Source: Micromonospora sp. C28SCA-DRY-2
GTDB lineage: Bacteria; Actinomycetota; Actinomycetes; Mycobacteriales; Micromonosporaceae
Length of the DNA: 64,000 nucleotides
Assembly: GCF_030519475.1 (NCBI RefSeq)
Contig: NZ_JAUMKD010000003.1
Coordinates: 682,001 to 746,000 of the forward strand
Direction of reading: 5' to 3'
This document shows positions 41,418 through 49,665 of the stretch, one piece after another. Every line of letters begins with the position of its first letter. The first letter of the stretch is position 1. A program made the translations under genes and the position numbers. The notes under the pieces are model-generated. The model was not told the DNA's origin. It saw only the letters and a list, made by a program, of their open reading frames with translations, and did no database searches.

Positions 41418-42635
41418 TCAGTCGGCCAGCGCGCCGGCCGCCCGGCCCTCGTGCAGGGTGAGGTTGCGGCCGTTCGCCGGGTCGAACAGGTGGATCTTCT
41501 CCAGGTTGAACCAGACCCGGCGGGTCTCCCCCTCCACCACCGGCGACTCCGCCGACAGCCGGGTCACCAGGTTCGCCCCGGCCCCGGTGAAGTCGGCAGC
41601 GCCGGCGTCGGCGGCCAGTTCCTCCAGCTCGGCGGCGGTGGCCCGCTCCCCCTCGACGGTGAGGTAGACGTACTTGTCCGAGCCCATCGACTCGACGATC
41701 TCCACCGGCGCCTCGAACTCCATGCCGCGGCGGCGGGTGTCCTCGTCGACCAGGTCGGCGTCCTCGAAGTGCTCCGGCCGGATGCCGAGGATCAGCTCGC
41801 GCGGGGCGTCGGCCCCTTCCAGCTCGCGCCGGACCCGGTCACCGAGCGGCACCTCGCCCAGCGCGGTACGCAGCGCGCCCTCCTCGACGACGGCGTGCAG
41901 GAAGTTCATCGAGGGCGAGCCGATGAAGCCGGCCACGAAGAGGTTGCGCGGGTGGTCGTAGAGCTCCTGCGGCGGGCCGACCTGCTGCACCGCGCCGCCG
42001 CGCATGATGACCACCCGGTCGCCGAGGGTCATCGCCTCGGTCTGGTCGTGGGTCACGTAGACGGTGGTGGTGCCGAGCTGCTTCTGCAGCCGGGAGACCA
42101 CCGTGCGCATCTGCACGCGCAGCTTGGCGTCCAGGTTGGACAGCGGCTCGTCCATCAGGAACGCCTTGGGCTGCCGGACGATCGCCCGGCCCATCGCCAC
42201 CCGCTGCCGCTGGCCGCCGGAGAGGTTGGCCGGCTTGCGGTCCAGCAGCGCGGTCAGCTCCAGGACCTTCGCCGCCTCCTCGACCTTGGTGTTGATGGTC
42301 TCCTTGTCCAGCTTCGCCAGGCGCAGCGGGAACGCCATGTTCTCCCGGACGGTCATGTTCGGGTAGAGGGCGTACGACTGGAAGACCATGGCGATGTCCC
42401 GGTCCCGGGGCGCCTTGTCGTTGACCCGCTCCCCGCCGATCCGCAGCTCGCCGGAGCTGATGTCCTCCAGCCCGGCGATCATGTTGAGGGTGGTCGACTT
42501 CCCGCAGCCGGACGGGCCGACCAGGATGACGAACTCGCCGTCGGCGATCTCCAGGTCGACGTCGGCCACCGCGACGGTCCCGTCCGGGAACTTCTTGCTC
42601 ACCTTGTCGAGCACGATGTCAGCCACGACTATCAC
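41418..42635 (-). CDS. sugC: trehalose ABC importer ATPase SugC (UgpC/MsiK family)
   Basis: This 405-residue ATPase of a sugar importer has Walker A GPSGCGKSTT near 41, Q-loop VFQSYALYPNMTV, signature LSGGQRQRVAMGRAI, Walker B AFLMDEPLSNLDAKLR, H-loop VTHDQTEAMTLGD, and a C-terminal MalK-type regulatory OB fold (from about 240). The GTG starts immediately after the stop codon of sugB, whose last codons provide AAGGGA as the ribosome binding site. It is the last gene of the lpqY-sugA-sugB-sugC operon. MsiK-type multi-user ATPases are similar, so service to other importers is possible. Confidence 0.93.
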   Translation of the reverse strand: MIVVADIVLDKVSKKFPDGTVAVADVDLEIADGEFVILVGPSGCGKSTTLNMIAGLEDISSGELRIGGERVNDKAPRDRDIAMVFQSYALYPNMTVRENMAFPLRLAKLDKETINTKVEEAAKVLELTALLDRKPANLSGGQRQRVAMGRAIVRQPKAFLMDEPLSNLDAKLRVQMRTVVSRLQKQLGTTTVYVTHDQTEAMTLGDRVVIMRGGAVQQVGPPQELYDHPRNLFVAGFIGSPSMNFLHAVVEEGALRTALGEVPLGDRVRRELEGADAPRELILGIRPEHFEDADLVDEDTRRRGMEFEAPVEIVESMGSDKYVYLTVEGERATAAELEELAADAGAADFTGAGANLVTRLSAESPVVEGETRRVWFNLEKIHLFDPANGRNLTLHEGRAAGALAD

Positions 42636-43472
42636 CTATCCCTTGACGGCGCCGGAGGTCAGGCCGGAGACGATGCGGCGCTGGAAGAAGAGGACGAACA
42701 GGATGATCGGAATGGTGATCACCACGGCGGCGGCGCAGATCGCCCCGGTGGGGTCCTCGAACTGCGACTCGCCGGTGAAGAACGACAGCGCCACCGGCAC
42801 CGTGCGGGACCGCTCGGTGGAGGTCAGCGAGATGGCGAAGAGGAAGTCGTTCCAGCAGAAGATGAAGACCAGGATGGCCGTGGTGAACAGGCCGGGCGCG
42901 GCCAGCGGCGCGATCACCCGGCGGAACGCCTGGCCCTGGGTCGCGCCGTCCATCTTCGCCGCCTTCTCCAGGTCCCACGGGATCTGCTTGAAGAACGCCG
43001 ACAGCGTGTAGATCGCCAGCGGCAGGGCGAAGGTGATGTACGGCAGGATCAGGCCCGGCCAGGTGTCGAAGAGGCCGAGCTGCCGCTCGATGTCGAACAG
43101 CGGCGAGACCAGCGACACCTGCGGGAACATCGCGATCAGCAGCGAGACGCCGACCAGCAGCCGCTTGCCGGGGAAGTCCAGCCGGGAGATCGCGTACGCG
43201 GCCATGGCGCCGAGCACCACCGCGATCACGGTGGCGATCAGCGCGATGCCGATGGAGTTGACCAGGGCCCGGACGAACTGGTCGGTGGCGAAGATCGTCC
43301 GGTAGTTGTCCAGCGTCCACTCGCGGGGCCAGAACCTGCCGTCGGTGAGGGTGGCCGGCGTCTTGAACGACAGCGACGCGATCCACAGCACCGGGATCAG
43401 CGCGAAGACGACCACGACGACGTCCAGCAGACCCCAGCGGAGCTTGGCCCGGGTGGTGGTTTCGACAGCCAT
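42636..43472 (-). CDS. sugB: trehalose ABC importer permease SugB (MalG family)
   Basis: This 278-residue inner-membrane permease has six hydrophobic segments and the MalG-type EAA loop EKAAKMDGATQGQAFRRVIAPLAAPGL near 175-200, which contacts SugC. The N-terminal helix starts after WGLLDVVVVVFALIPVLWIASLSFK. It starts 1 base after the sugA stop codon and runs directly into sugC. Membership in the trehalose system is inferred from the LpqY-like binding protein of the operon. Confidence 0.94.
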   Translation of the reverse strand: MAVETTTRAKLRWGLLDVVVVVFALIPVLWIASLSFKTPATLTDGRFWPREWTLDNYRTIFATDQFVRALVNSIGIALIATVIAVVLGAMAAYAISRLDFPGKRLLVGVSLLIAMFPQVSLVSPLFDIERQLGLFDTWPGLILPYITFALPLAIYTLSAFFKQIPWDLEKAAKMDGATQGQAFRRVIAPLAAPGLFTTAILVFIFCWNDFLFAISLTSTERSRTVPVALSFFTGESQFEDPTGAICAAAVVITIPIILFVLFFQRRIVSGLTSGAVKG

Positions 43473-43473
43473 C

Positions 43474-44472
43474 TCAGCGCCTCTCCCCGTCGTCGCTGCC
43501 GGGGGCAGCGGTACCGAACAGCTTCACGAAGACGAAGGCGATGATCGCCACGGTGAGGAAGATCAGCACCGACATCGTCGACCCGATGCCGAGGTTGAGG
43601 CCCCGGATCAGGTTGTTGTAGGCGAGCATCGAGACCGAGGAGGTCTCGTTGCCGCCCGCGGTGAGCACGAAGATGTTGTCGAAGACCCGGAACGCGTCCA
43701 GGGTGCGGAACAGCAGCGCGACCAGGATCGCCGGCTTCATCACCGGCAGCATCACCTTGGTGAACCGCTGCCAGGCGGTGGCCCCGTCGGTCGAGGCGGC
43801 CTTGAGCAGGTCCTCCGGGACCAGCGCCAGGCCGGCCATCAGCAGCAGCGCCATGAACGGCGTGGTCTTCCAGATCTCGGCCAGCATGATGATCGCCAGC
43901 GAGCTGGCCCGCTCGGTCAGCGGCGCGCCCTCGCTGAACAGGTTGGCCAGGTAGCCGGTGCCGGGCGTCCAGGCGTACCGCCAGGAGAAGGCGGCGACCA
44001 CCGTGACGATGCCGTACGGGATCAGCGCGGCGGTGCGCACGATGCCCCGGCCGACCAGCGTGCGGTGCATGATCAGCGCCAGGCCCATGCCGAGCACCAG
44101 TTCGATCGCGACGGTGACCACGGTGATCAGCGCGGTGACGCCGAACGCCGTCCACCAGAACTCGTTGGTCAGCACGGTGACGTAGTTCTCCAGCCCGATG
44201 AACTCGCGCTGGTCGGGAAAGCGCAGGTCGAAGCGCTGCAGGGACAACCAGACCGAGTAGAGGATCGGATAGGCCGTCACCAGGACCATGACCAGCGCGG
44301 CCGGCGCGCAGAGCAGCCAGCCCAGCCGGCGCTCGGCCTTCTTGTTCTCGCTCAGCGGCGGCTTGCGCCGGCGGTTGCGCTGGGCGGGCACGGCGGCGTG
44401 CCGGGCACCGGACCGGGTAGCGGTCTCGTCGGCCGCGACGTCCGCCCCGCCGGGCGTGGCGTTGACACTCAC
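43474..44472 (-). CDS. sugA: trehalose ABC importer permease SugA (MalF family)
   Basis: This 332-residue inner-membrane permease has a long charged cytoplasmic N terminus of about 50 residues, then six hydrophobic segments starting with LGWLLCAPAALVMVLVTAYPILYSVWLSL, and an EAA loop EDLLKAASTDGATAWQRFTKVMLPVMKPAI near 235. It forms a heterodimer with SugB. The GTG at 44472 overlaps the lpqY stop codon by 4 bases, so translation is coupled. Other members of the MalF family cannot be excluded from this gene alone. Confidence 0.94.
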   Translation of the reverse strand: MSVNATPGGADVAADETATRSGARHAAVPAQRNRRRKPPLSENKKAERRLGWLLCAPAALVMVLVTAYPILYSVWLSLQRFDLRFPDQREFIGLENYVTVLTNEFWWTAFGVTALITVVTVAIELVLGMGLALIMHRTLVGRGIVRTAALIPYGIVTVVAAFSWRYAWTPGTGYLANLFSEGAPLTERASSLAIIMLAEIWKTTPFMALLLMAGLALVPEDLLKAASTDGATAWQRFTKVMLPVMKPAILVALLFRTLDAFRVFDNIFVLTAGGNETSSVSMLAYNNLIRGLNLGIGSTMSVLIFLTVAIIAFVFVKLFGTAAPGSDDGERR

Positions 44473-45749
44473 GGCAGCACCCCCTTGGACTCGAGCGCGT
44501 CGGCGATGGCGCCGCGCAGTTCGTCGGCAGTCCGCTGCGGGTCGATCGCCGACGGCGGCGAGAGCATCGCCGACATCACGGTGGAGATGCTCTGGTACGC
44601 CGGGGTCAGCGGTCGGGTCGCCGGCTCCTTGAGCTCCTCCAGGATGGTCTCCTTCATCGGGTACGCCTCGGTCATCTCCGGGTCGGCGTAGATCCGCTCG
44701 ATGGTCGGCGGCACGCCGTCGTTGATCGCGGAGAACTTCTGGTTCTCGGCGTTGCGGATGCACTTGGCCGCCTCGAAGGACTCCGCCGGGTGCTCGGAGT
44801 AGGCGCTGACCGCCATGTTCACCCCGCCGATGGTGACCTTGCTCGGGGTGTTCTCGTCGATGCCCGGCACCCGGGCCCAGGTGACCTGCTTGGCCAGCTC
44901 CGGGTTGGCCTCCTGCATGGCCGGGTAGACGAACGGCCAGTTCACCTGGAAGGCGCCGTTGCCGGACTGGAACTCCAGCCGCACCGGGTCCTCGGTGGCG
45001 TTGCTGAACGACGGCGAGGTCACTCCGGAGGTGGCGAACCGCTGGAGCTGCTCCAGCGCCCTGACGGTGCCCTCGTCCATCACGGCCCGCTTGCCGTCGT
45101 CGCTGAGGATGTGCCCGCCCGCGCTCTCGGCCAGGGTGTTGTAGAGAACCACCAGGCCCTCGTACTGGGCGCCCATGGTGAGCACCTGGTACGGCTTGCC
45201 CTGCTGCTTCAGCCGCTGGGCCGCCGAGATCATCTGGTCCCAGCTCTTCGGCGGCTCGGGCACCAGGTCCTTGCGGTACCACAGCAGCTGGACGTTGGTG
45301 TTCTTCGGCGCGGCGAAGAGCTTGTCCTGGTAGCGCGCGGTCTCCAGCGGGCCGGCCAGGGTGCCCTGCTCGACCTCCGCCTTGTCCTGCCCGGTCCACT
45401 CCAGGATCCAGTCGGCGCTGGCGAACTCCTGGGTCCAGGTGACGTCGAGGCCGAGCACGTCCATGCCGGGGTCCTGCGCGGCGAGCCGGCGCACCATCTG
45501 CACCCGCTGGTCGTCGGCCTGGCGCGGCAGCACCCGATAGGCGATCCGGTACCGGCCCTGGGCCGCGGCGTTGCAGTTGTCCACCACCTTCTGCAGGTTC
45601 TGCTCCGGCGGGTAGTACAGGTTGATCGTCGGCACACCGCCGTCGTCGCCGGATCCGCAGGCCGCCATGGGCGCCACCAACGTCAGCGCCGCGGCCGCGG
45701 CCAGCGCGCGTACGCGAGGCCGGCGCCGGGTCCCGTCGGGATCGCTCAT
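44469..45749 (-). CDS. lpqY: trehalose-binding lipoprotein LpqY
   Basis: This 426-residue solute-binding lipoprotein has signal LAAAAALTLVAPMAAC with lipid-attachment Cys31. From memory it parallels mycobacterial LpqY along its length: PRQADDQRVQMVRRLAAQDPGMDVLGLDVTWTQEFA, KNTNVQLLWYRKDLVPEPP, GGHILSDDG, NGAFQVNWPFVYPAM, PSKVTIGGVNMAVS and SPPSAIDPQRTADELRGAI. LpqY with SugABC recycles trehalose released outside the cell. The ATG at 45749 has GGGGAGGGG upstream. It heads the four-gene operon with no separate sugar-specific regulator adjacent. I see no clear operator in the 225-base divergent region. Confidence 0.92.
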   Translation of the reverse strand: MSDPDGTRRRPRVRALAAAAALTLVAPMAACGSGDDGGVPTINLYYPPEQNLQKVVDNCNAAAQGRYRIAYRVLPRQADDQRVQMVRRLAAQDPGMDVLGLDVTWTQEFASADWILEWTGQDKAEVEQGTLAGPLETARYQDKLFAAPKNTNVQLLWYRKDLVPEPPKSWDQMISAAQRLKQQGKPYQVLTMGAQYEGLVVLYNTLAESAGGHILSDDGKRAVMDEGTVRALEQLQRFATSGVTSPSFSNATEDPVRLEFQSGNGAFQVNWPFVYPAMQEANPELAKQVTWARVPGIDENTPSKVTIGGVNMAVSAYSEHPAESFEAAKCIRNAENQKFSAINDGVPPTIERIYADPEMTEAYPMKETILEELKEPATRPLTPAYQSISTVMSAMLSPPSAIDPQRTADELRGAIADALESKGVLP

Positions 45750-45963
45750 CACCCCTCCCCTCGCAACAGCCGGGGTGACGCACCGTGCCCCGGCGCACGG
45801 CGAGACGGTCGGGACGCTGACCAGTGAGTGATCGGTCCCGGACGTTTCGTGGCCCCAACACTGCCCGACCTGCTGCGGCGCGAAACCTGGCGGCGGTGAG
45901 ACGGCCACGACAGGCGATGCGTGTGGCGTGGCTCACCGCGCTGCGGGCCGGCCGGCCGGCGCT

Positions 45964-45969
45964 TACCCT
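45964..45969 (+). promoter_or_regulatory. leaderless -10 box of the DsbA-like gene
   Basis: TACCCT lies 6 bases before the ATG at 45976. No Shine-Dalgarno sequence is present, as for several other genes in this window. Confidence 0.5.
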
Positions 45970-45975
45970 CGGCCG

Positions 45976-46539
45976 ATGGACGCCACCTTCTTCTTCGATC
46001 CCGCCTGCCCGTGGACCTGGCGGACCTCGCGGTGGCTGGTCGCCGTCGCCGACGCCCGTGGCCTGCGGGTCGAGTGGCGGGCCTTCAGCCTGGCCATCCT
46101 CAACGAGGGCGACGTCGCCCCCGAGTTCGCCGACGTGCTGGCCGCGTCGAGCCGGGCGTTGCGGCTGGTCGAGGCGCTGCGCGCGGACGGCCGCCCGGAC
46201 GACGTCGCCCGGTTCTACGCCGAGTTGGGCGCGCGCAGCCACGAGGCCGGCAACCCGCTGTCGCCGAGGGCCGTGGACGCGGCCGTCGAGGCGGCCGGCC
46301 TGGGTGACGCGGCGGCGGCGCTCGACGACGAGCGCTGGGACCGGGCGGTACGCGAGTCGCACGCGCTGGCGTACGCCTCGGCCGGCCCGGACATCGGCTC
46401 GCCGGTGCTCATGGTGCCCGGCGCGGAGCGGGGCATGCACGGCCCGATCCTCACCGAGGTACCCGGCACCGACGACGCCCTGACCATCTGGGACAGCATG
46501 CTCCCCCTCCCTCCACCCTCCCGGCCTTCCACGAACTAA
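45976..46539 (+). CDS. DsbA-family protein, mycothiol nitroreductase (Rv2466c)-like
   Basis: This 187-residue cytoplasmic thioredoxin-fold protein with a helical insert has DPACPWTWRTSRWLVAVA at the N terminus and SLAILNEGDVAPEF, which match the mycothiol-dependent Rv2466c group. Those enzymes have CPWC; here the second Cys is Thr (Cys11-Pro-Trp-Thr14), so only a monothiol mechanism is possible. It is also missing part of the C-terminal extension. Leaderless start at ATG. A low-complexity C/T tract follows the stop codon. Confidence 0.88.
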   Translation: MDATFFFDPACPWTWRTSRWLVAVADARGLRVEWRAFSLAILNEGDVAPEFADVLAASSRALRLVEALRADGRPDDVARFYAELGARSHEAGNPLSPRAVDAAVEAAGLGDAAAALDDERWDRAVRESHALAYASAGPDIGSPVLMVPGAERGMHGPILTEVPGTDDALTIWDSMLPLPPPSRPSTN

Positions 46540-46604
46540 AACGCGCCCGCCACTAACCCCCCTCCCTCCCTCCCTTCCTCCCCTCCTCCCCCTCCCCCCG
46601 GAGC

Positions 46605-46658
46605 TGATCATGAGTGGCCGGGCGTTTCGTCCGTTCGACGCCGCCAACCTCATGATCA
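46605..46658. repeat. palindromic intergenic element
   Basis: TGATCATGAG (46605-46614) and CTCATGATCA (46649-46658) are exact inverse complements bracketing 34 bases whose ends also pair imperfectly. It is preceded by a C/T tract of about 50 bases (46555-46600). It looks like a dispersed REP-like element; copy number elsewhere cannot be judged from this window. Confidence 0.5.
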
Positions 46659-46703
46659 AAGGAGTTGAGGGGGCCGGGGGTGGGTGGGGAGGATGGAGGG
46701 ATG

Positions 46704-47402
46704 ATGGGTCGGTTCAAGGATCTGTGTCTGGATGCGGCGGAGCCGCGGGCGCTGGGGGCGTTCTGGGCCCGGATCCTCGACGGTGAGCTGGTGGACCTCG
46801 GCGACGGGGACAGCCGGGTCGACCCGCGCGGCGGCTCCGGGGCGGAGTCGATCTGGGTCAACCGGGTGCCCGAGCCGCGTACCGGCAAGACCCGCGTCCA
46901 CCTGGATCTGCGGCTGGCCGACGCGGAGCCGGCGGCGCTGCTCGCCGCCGGGGCCCGGCTGGTCCGCGAGCCGGACGCGGAGATCAGCTGGTGGGTGCTG
47001 GCCGACCCGGACGGCAACCTGTTCTGCGCCTTCCCGGCCCGCGAGGGTGCGTCGCCGGGCCCGATCGCGCTGGTCGTGGACTCCGCGGACCCGGTCGCCC
47101 AGGCGACGTGGTGGGCCGGCGTGGCCGGTGGCGAGGTGCGCACCAGCGACTGCGGGCACGCCTCGCTGCTCGGCGCGGCCGGCTTCCCCTGGCGCCAGTG
47201 GATCTTCGACCCGGTGCCAGAGCGCAAGACCGTGAAGAACCGGATGCACTGGGACGTCGACCTGACCGGCCCGGAGCCCACCGAGCTGATCAGGGCCGGG
47301 GCGACGCTGCTGCGCGAGCCGGACGACACGGTCAGCTGGTGGGTCCTGGCCGACCCGGAGGGCAACGAGTTCTGCGCGTTCGCGCCACGTCCCACCCAGT
47401 GA
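46704..47402 (+). CDS. tandem VOC (glyoxalase-like) protein
   Basis: This 232-residue protein has two Glyoxalase_6 domains in tandem, near 1-117 and 122-230. Each has the same motif set: KDLCLDAAEPRALGAFWARIL against IALVVDSADPVAQATWWAGV, KTRVHLDLRL against KNRMHWDVDL, and SWWVLADPDGNLFCAF against SWWVLADPEGNEFCAF. Internal duplication is evident. The two domains probably fold together to make a full VOC barrel. The second ATG (46704) has GGAGG 4 bases upstream and is preferred over 46701. Substrate unknown. Confidence 0.93.
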   Translation: MGRFKDLCLDAAEPRALGAFWARILDGELVDLGDGDSRVDPRGGSGAESIWVNRVPEPRTGKTRVHLDLRLADAEPAALLAAGARLVREPDAEISWWVLADPDGNLFCAFPAREGASPGPIALVVDSADPVAQATWWAGVAGGEVRTSDCGHASLLGAAGFPWRQWIFDPVPERKTVKNRMHWDVDLTGPEPTELIRAGATLLREPDDTVSWWVLADPEGNEFCAFAPRPTQ

Positions 47403-47589
47403 GCGGTGGTGCTACCCAGCGGCCGCCGGGTGGACTAGCGTTTTCCTAGCTCCGCAGCCAGCGCGTTCGCCGTCGACGTCGACACGCCTCCGGCCGACCC
47501 CAGCCCGTCCGATCGGTTGGTTCTCGCGGGAACTTCCCTCTGCCGGTCCACCGGTTGGGCAGGATCGTCCCCAACGAGGAGGTGCCGTC

Positions 47590-48024
47590 GTGGTGCAGGA
47601 CACCCGCGCTCTCGCCCTGACGTTCGAGGTGAGCGGCCTGCCACCGGTGAAGACCGAGGCGCTGTCCATCTTCGCCGCCGGTCACCGGCAGGCGACGAGG
47701 GTCCGCGCCCTGCTCGAAGCGGCCTGTACGGCGGCTCAGCGCACCGGCTGGACCCCGCTGTCCGGGCCGATCGAGGTGGACGTGGTACTGCGCTGCCCGC
47801 CCGGGCACCGCACCTCCGACGCCAGCACACTGCTCGGCGGGGTGTGCGCCGTGCTCCAGGACAAGAAGCGGGTGTCCAGCATCGGCCTGGCCCACCTCGG
47901 CGTCCTGGTCGACGTCGCGCTCTACGACGACGACCGGCAGATCCGCCGGCTGTCGTACGTCGAGGAGCCGGCGGAGGACTTCTCGTACCAGGTGCGGGTC
48001 GCCGCCGTACCGAACGTGGTTTGA
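47590..48024 (+). CDS. RusA-like fold protein (possibly inactive resolvase relative)
   Basis: This 144-residue protein is organised like RusA-type Holliday junction resolvases: a strand TFEVSGLPPVK, a helix, a strand GPIEVDVVLRCPPGH, SDASTLLGGVCAVLQDKKR, and a strand VALYDDDRQIRRLSYVEEP. In RusA the equivalent central helix begins with an Asp-x-Asp-Asn...Lys pattern followed by DD-Q at the end; here only part of the acidic set is present (SDAS, DDDRQ). I treat it as a fold relative with unknown activity. The GTG has GAGGAGG 7 bases upstream. Downstream lies a small hypothetical gene in the same direction, 47 bases on. Confidence 0.75.
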   Translation: MVQDTRALALTFEVSGLPPVKTEALSIFAAGHRQATRVRALLEAACTAAQRTGWTPLSGPIEVDVVLRCPPGHRTSDASTLLGGVCAVLQDKKRVSSIGLAHLGVLVDVALYDDDRQIRRLSYVEEPAEDFSYQVRVAAVPNVV

Positions 48025-48071
48025 CCGACGGCCGCGGTGGGGTACCGCGGACGCCGACGAAGGGAGCGCCG

Positions 48072-48347
48072 ATGTCGGAGCCACATGTCACGCTGGACCC
48101 CCGCGGGCTCGACCCCGTGCAGCAGAAGCTGCGCGGCCCGCTGGAAGACCAGCTGACCTCGGCGCTGCAGGCGGCGACGGAACGGGTCCGCGCCGGTTAC
48201 GCCGGCGAGCCGGTCGAGCAGGTCTGCCAGCGGCTGCTCGACGAGACCCGGGCCGGGCTGCACCCCGACATCGCGGCCGGCTTCGAGCCCGACATGGACG
48301 AGTTCTGCCGGGTGGCGGTGGCCATCGTCCGCGGCGGAGACACCTGA
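48072..48347 (+). CDS. small conserved-looking hypothetical protein
   Basis: This 91-residue acidic, helical protein has the stretch DPVQQKLRGPLEDQLTSALQAATERVRAGYAGEPVEQVCQRLLDETRAGLHPDI and no recognised domain. Strong ribosome binding site AGGGAG before the ATG and good codon bias support it. It is probably cotranscribed with the RusA-like gene 47 bases upstream. The function cannot be guessed. Confidence 0.75.
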   Translation: MSEPHVTLDPRGLDPVQQKLRGPLEDQLTSALQAATERVRAGYAGEPVEQVCQRLLDETRAGLHPDIAAGFEPDMDEFCRVAVAIVRGGDT

Positions 48348-48447
48348 CCGCCGAGTCGGCAGTCGCCGGCCCGCCGGAACGGCCCGGTCGGCGGATGTCG
48401 GCCGATGTCGGCACTCCCCGCGGTCGGGCCCGGTTACGGTCGGGCCC

Positions 48448-48882
48448 GTGCAGCCCGAGGAACTGCGGCACCGGGTCGGCTCGGCCCGGGTGGCCCGGCT
48501 CGCCACCGTCCGGCCCGACGGCCGCCCGCACCTGGTGCCGGTCTGCTTCGCCCTGGTCGGCGACGTGGCCTACCACGCGGTGGACGAGAAGCCCAAGCGC
48601 CACCGCCGGCTGCGTCGACTGGTGAACATCGAGGCGACGGAGCACGCCTGCCTGCTCGTCGACGAGTACGACGAGGACTGGTCGGCGCTGTGGTGGGTCC
48701 GGCTGGACGGCCGCGGCCGCCTGGTCGGCGACCCGGCGGAGGAGGGCGCGGCCCGGGCGGCGCTGGCCGCCAAGTACCCGCAGTACGCGCGGCGCCCGCC
48801 GGGCGGGCCGATCGTCGCGGTCACGGTGACCCGGTGGTCGGCGTGGTCGGCGGCCGGCGGCGCGGTGGACCTGACGGGGTGA
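48448..48882 (+). CDS. PPOX-class F420-dependent oxidoreductase (TIGR03668-like)
   Basis: This 144-residue protein has a split-barrel flavin/F420 fold. The opening RHRVGSARVARLATVRPDGRPHLVPVCFALVGD and the KPKRHRRLRRLVNIEATEHACLLVDEYDEDWSALWWVRLDGRGRLV block are characteristic of the TIGR03668 F420-binding subgroup. Members reduce or bind small aromatics; the physiological substrate is unknown. TACGGT lies 7 bases before the GTG, indicating a leaderless transcript. Confidence 0.93.
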   Translation: MQPEELRHRVGSARVARLATVRPDGRPHLVPVCFALVGDVAYHAVDEKPKRHRRLRRLVNIEATEHACLLVDEYDEDWSALWWVRLDGRGRLVGDPAEEGAARAALAAKYPQYARRPPGGPIVAVTVTRWSAWSAAGGAVDLTG

Positions 48883-49002
48883 GCGCGGCCCGTGTGGTGC
48901 GCCGGACGGGTGTGTCGCCGTCGTGATCCACCGGTGGTTCGACGACAGCGAGATCGGCCACGACCAGGCACGCAGGCGCCCCCTTCCCGGACGGGTAGGT
49001 GG

Positions 49003-49665
49003 TCAGTACCGGCCGAGGTTCTGCACCGGGCAGATCACGATCCGCGGGGCGCGCGCCGGGTCGAGCCAGGTGAGCACCCGGACCAGGTTGGCGTGCGACA
49101 GGCTGACGCAGCCGGCGGTCGCGTTGCCGCCGCTGGTGCTGAACTCGTGCAGGAAGATCCCGCTGCCGGCGTTCGGGATCGGCTTCGGCACGTTCGGCGG
49201 CATGTTGTACGTGATCACCGCGAAGTGGGTGTACGCGGGGATCTCCTTCCACAGCGCCTCGCTGAAGCCACCGGGGTTGGTGGTGCTGTGCTGGAAGGTG
49301 TTGTACAGCGGCGAGTCGGGGTTCTCGTTCCACCAGTCGTTCGTCACCACCCGGTGGTACGGGTAGCGCATCCCCGGGTCGGCGCCGATGCCGTACATCG
49401 TCTCGCCGAACGAGTAGACGCCGGTCGGCGTGGTGGGCACGCCCTCGACGTGGTTGTCGCTGAAGCCCCGGGAGCCGATCCGTGCCGGCAGCGGCGGGAA
49501 GACCGCCACCCAGTGCCCACCGGCCACGGCGAACGTCTCCAGCGTCGCGTACGTGGTGCTGTAGCCGTTGCCGGTGACGAGGACGACCTGCCGGGTCTCC
49601 TCCGGCAGGGTGGTCAGCGCCGAGGCCCGGTTCGGCGGCGGGATCGGCCGCGCCCGCCCGGTCAC
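49003..49665 (-). CDS. L,D-transpeptidase catalytic-domain protein
   Basis: This 220-residue protein is dominated by a YkuD-type L,D-transpeptidase fold: ETRQVVLVTGNGYSTTYATLETFAVAGG, PTTPTGVYSFGETMYGIG, and the catalytic block GIFLHEFSTSGGNATAGCVSLSHANLVRVL with nucleophile Cys near 186 and the preceding His. Such enzymes make 3-3 crosslinks or trim peptidoglycan outside the cell. Oddity: with the GTG at 49665 (best ribosome binding site, GGGGGCG) no signal peptide is visible, and the upstream frame has none either. It may be exported by other means, mis-started, or truncated at the 5' end. Confidence 0.85.
   Translation of the reverse strand: MTGRARPIPPPNRASALTTLPEETRQVVLVTGNGYSTTYATLETFAVAGGHWVAVFPPLPARIGSRGFSDNHVEGVPTTPTGVYSFGETMYGIGADPGMRYPYHRVVTNDWWNENPDSPLYNTFQHSTTNPGGFSEALWKEIPAYTHFAVITYNMPPNVPKPIPNAGSGIFLHEFSTSGGNATAGCVSLSHANLVRVLTWLDPARAPRIVICPVQNLGRY

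Noticed and set aside
41451..43544. 697-codon plus-strand frame over sugC and sugB
   Set aside because: Antisense shadow of two well-supported transporter genes.
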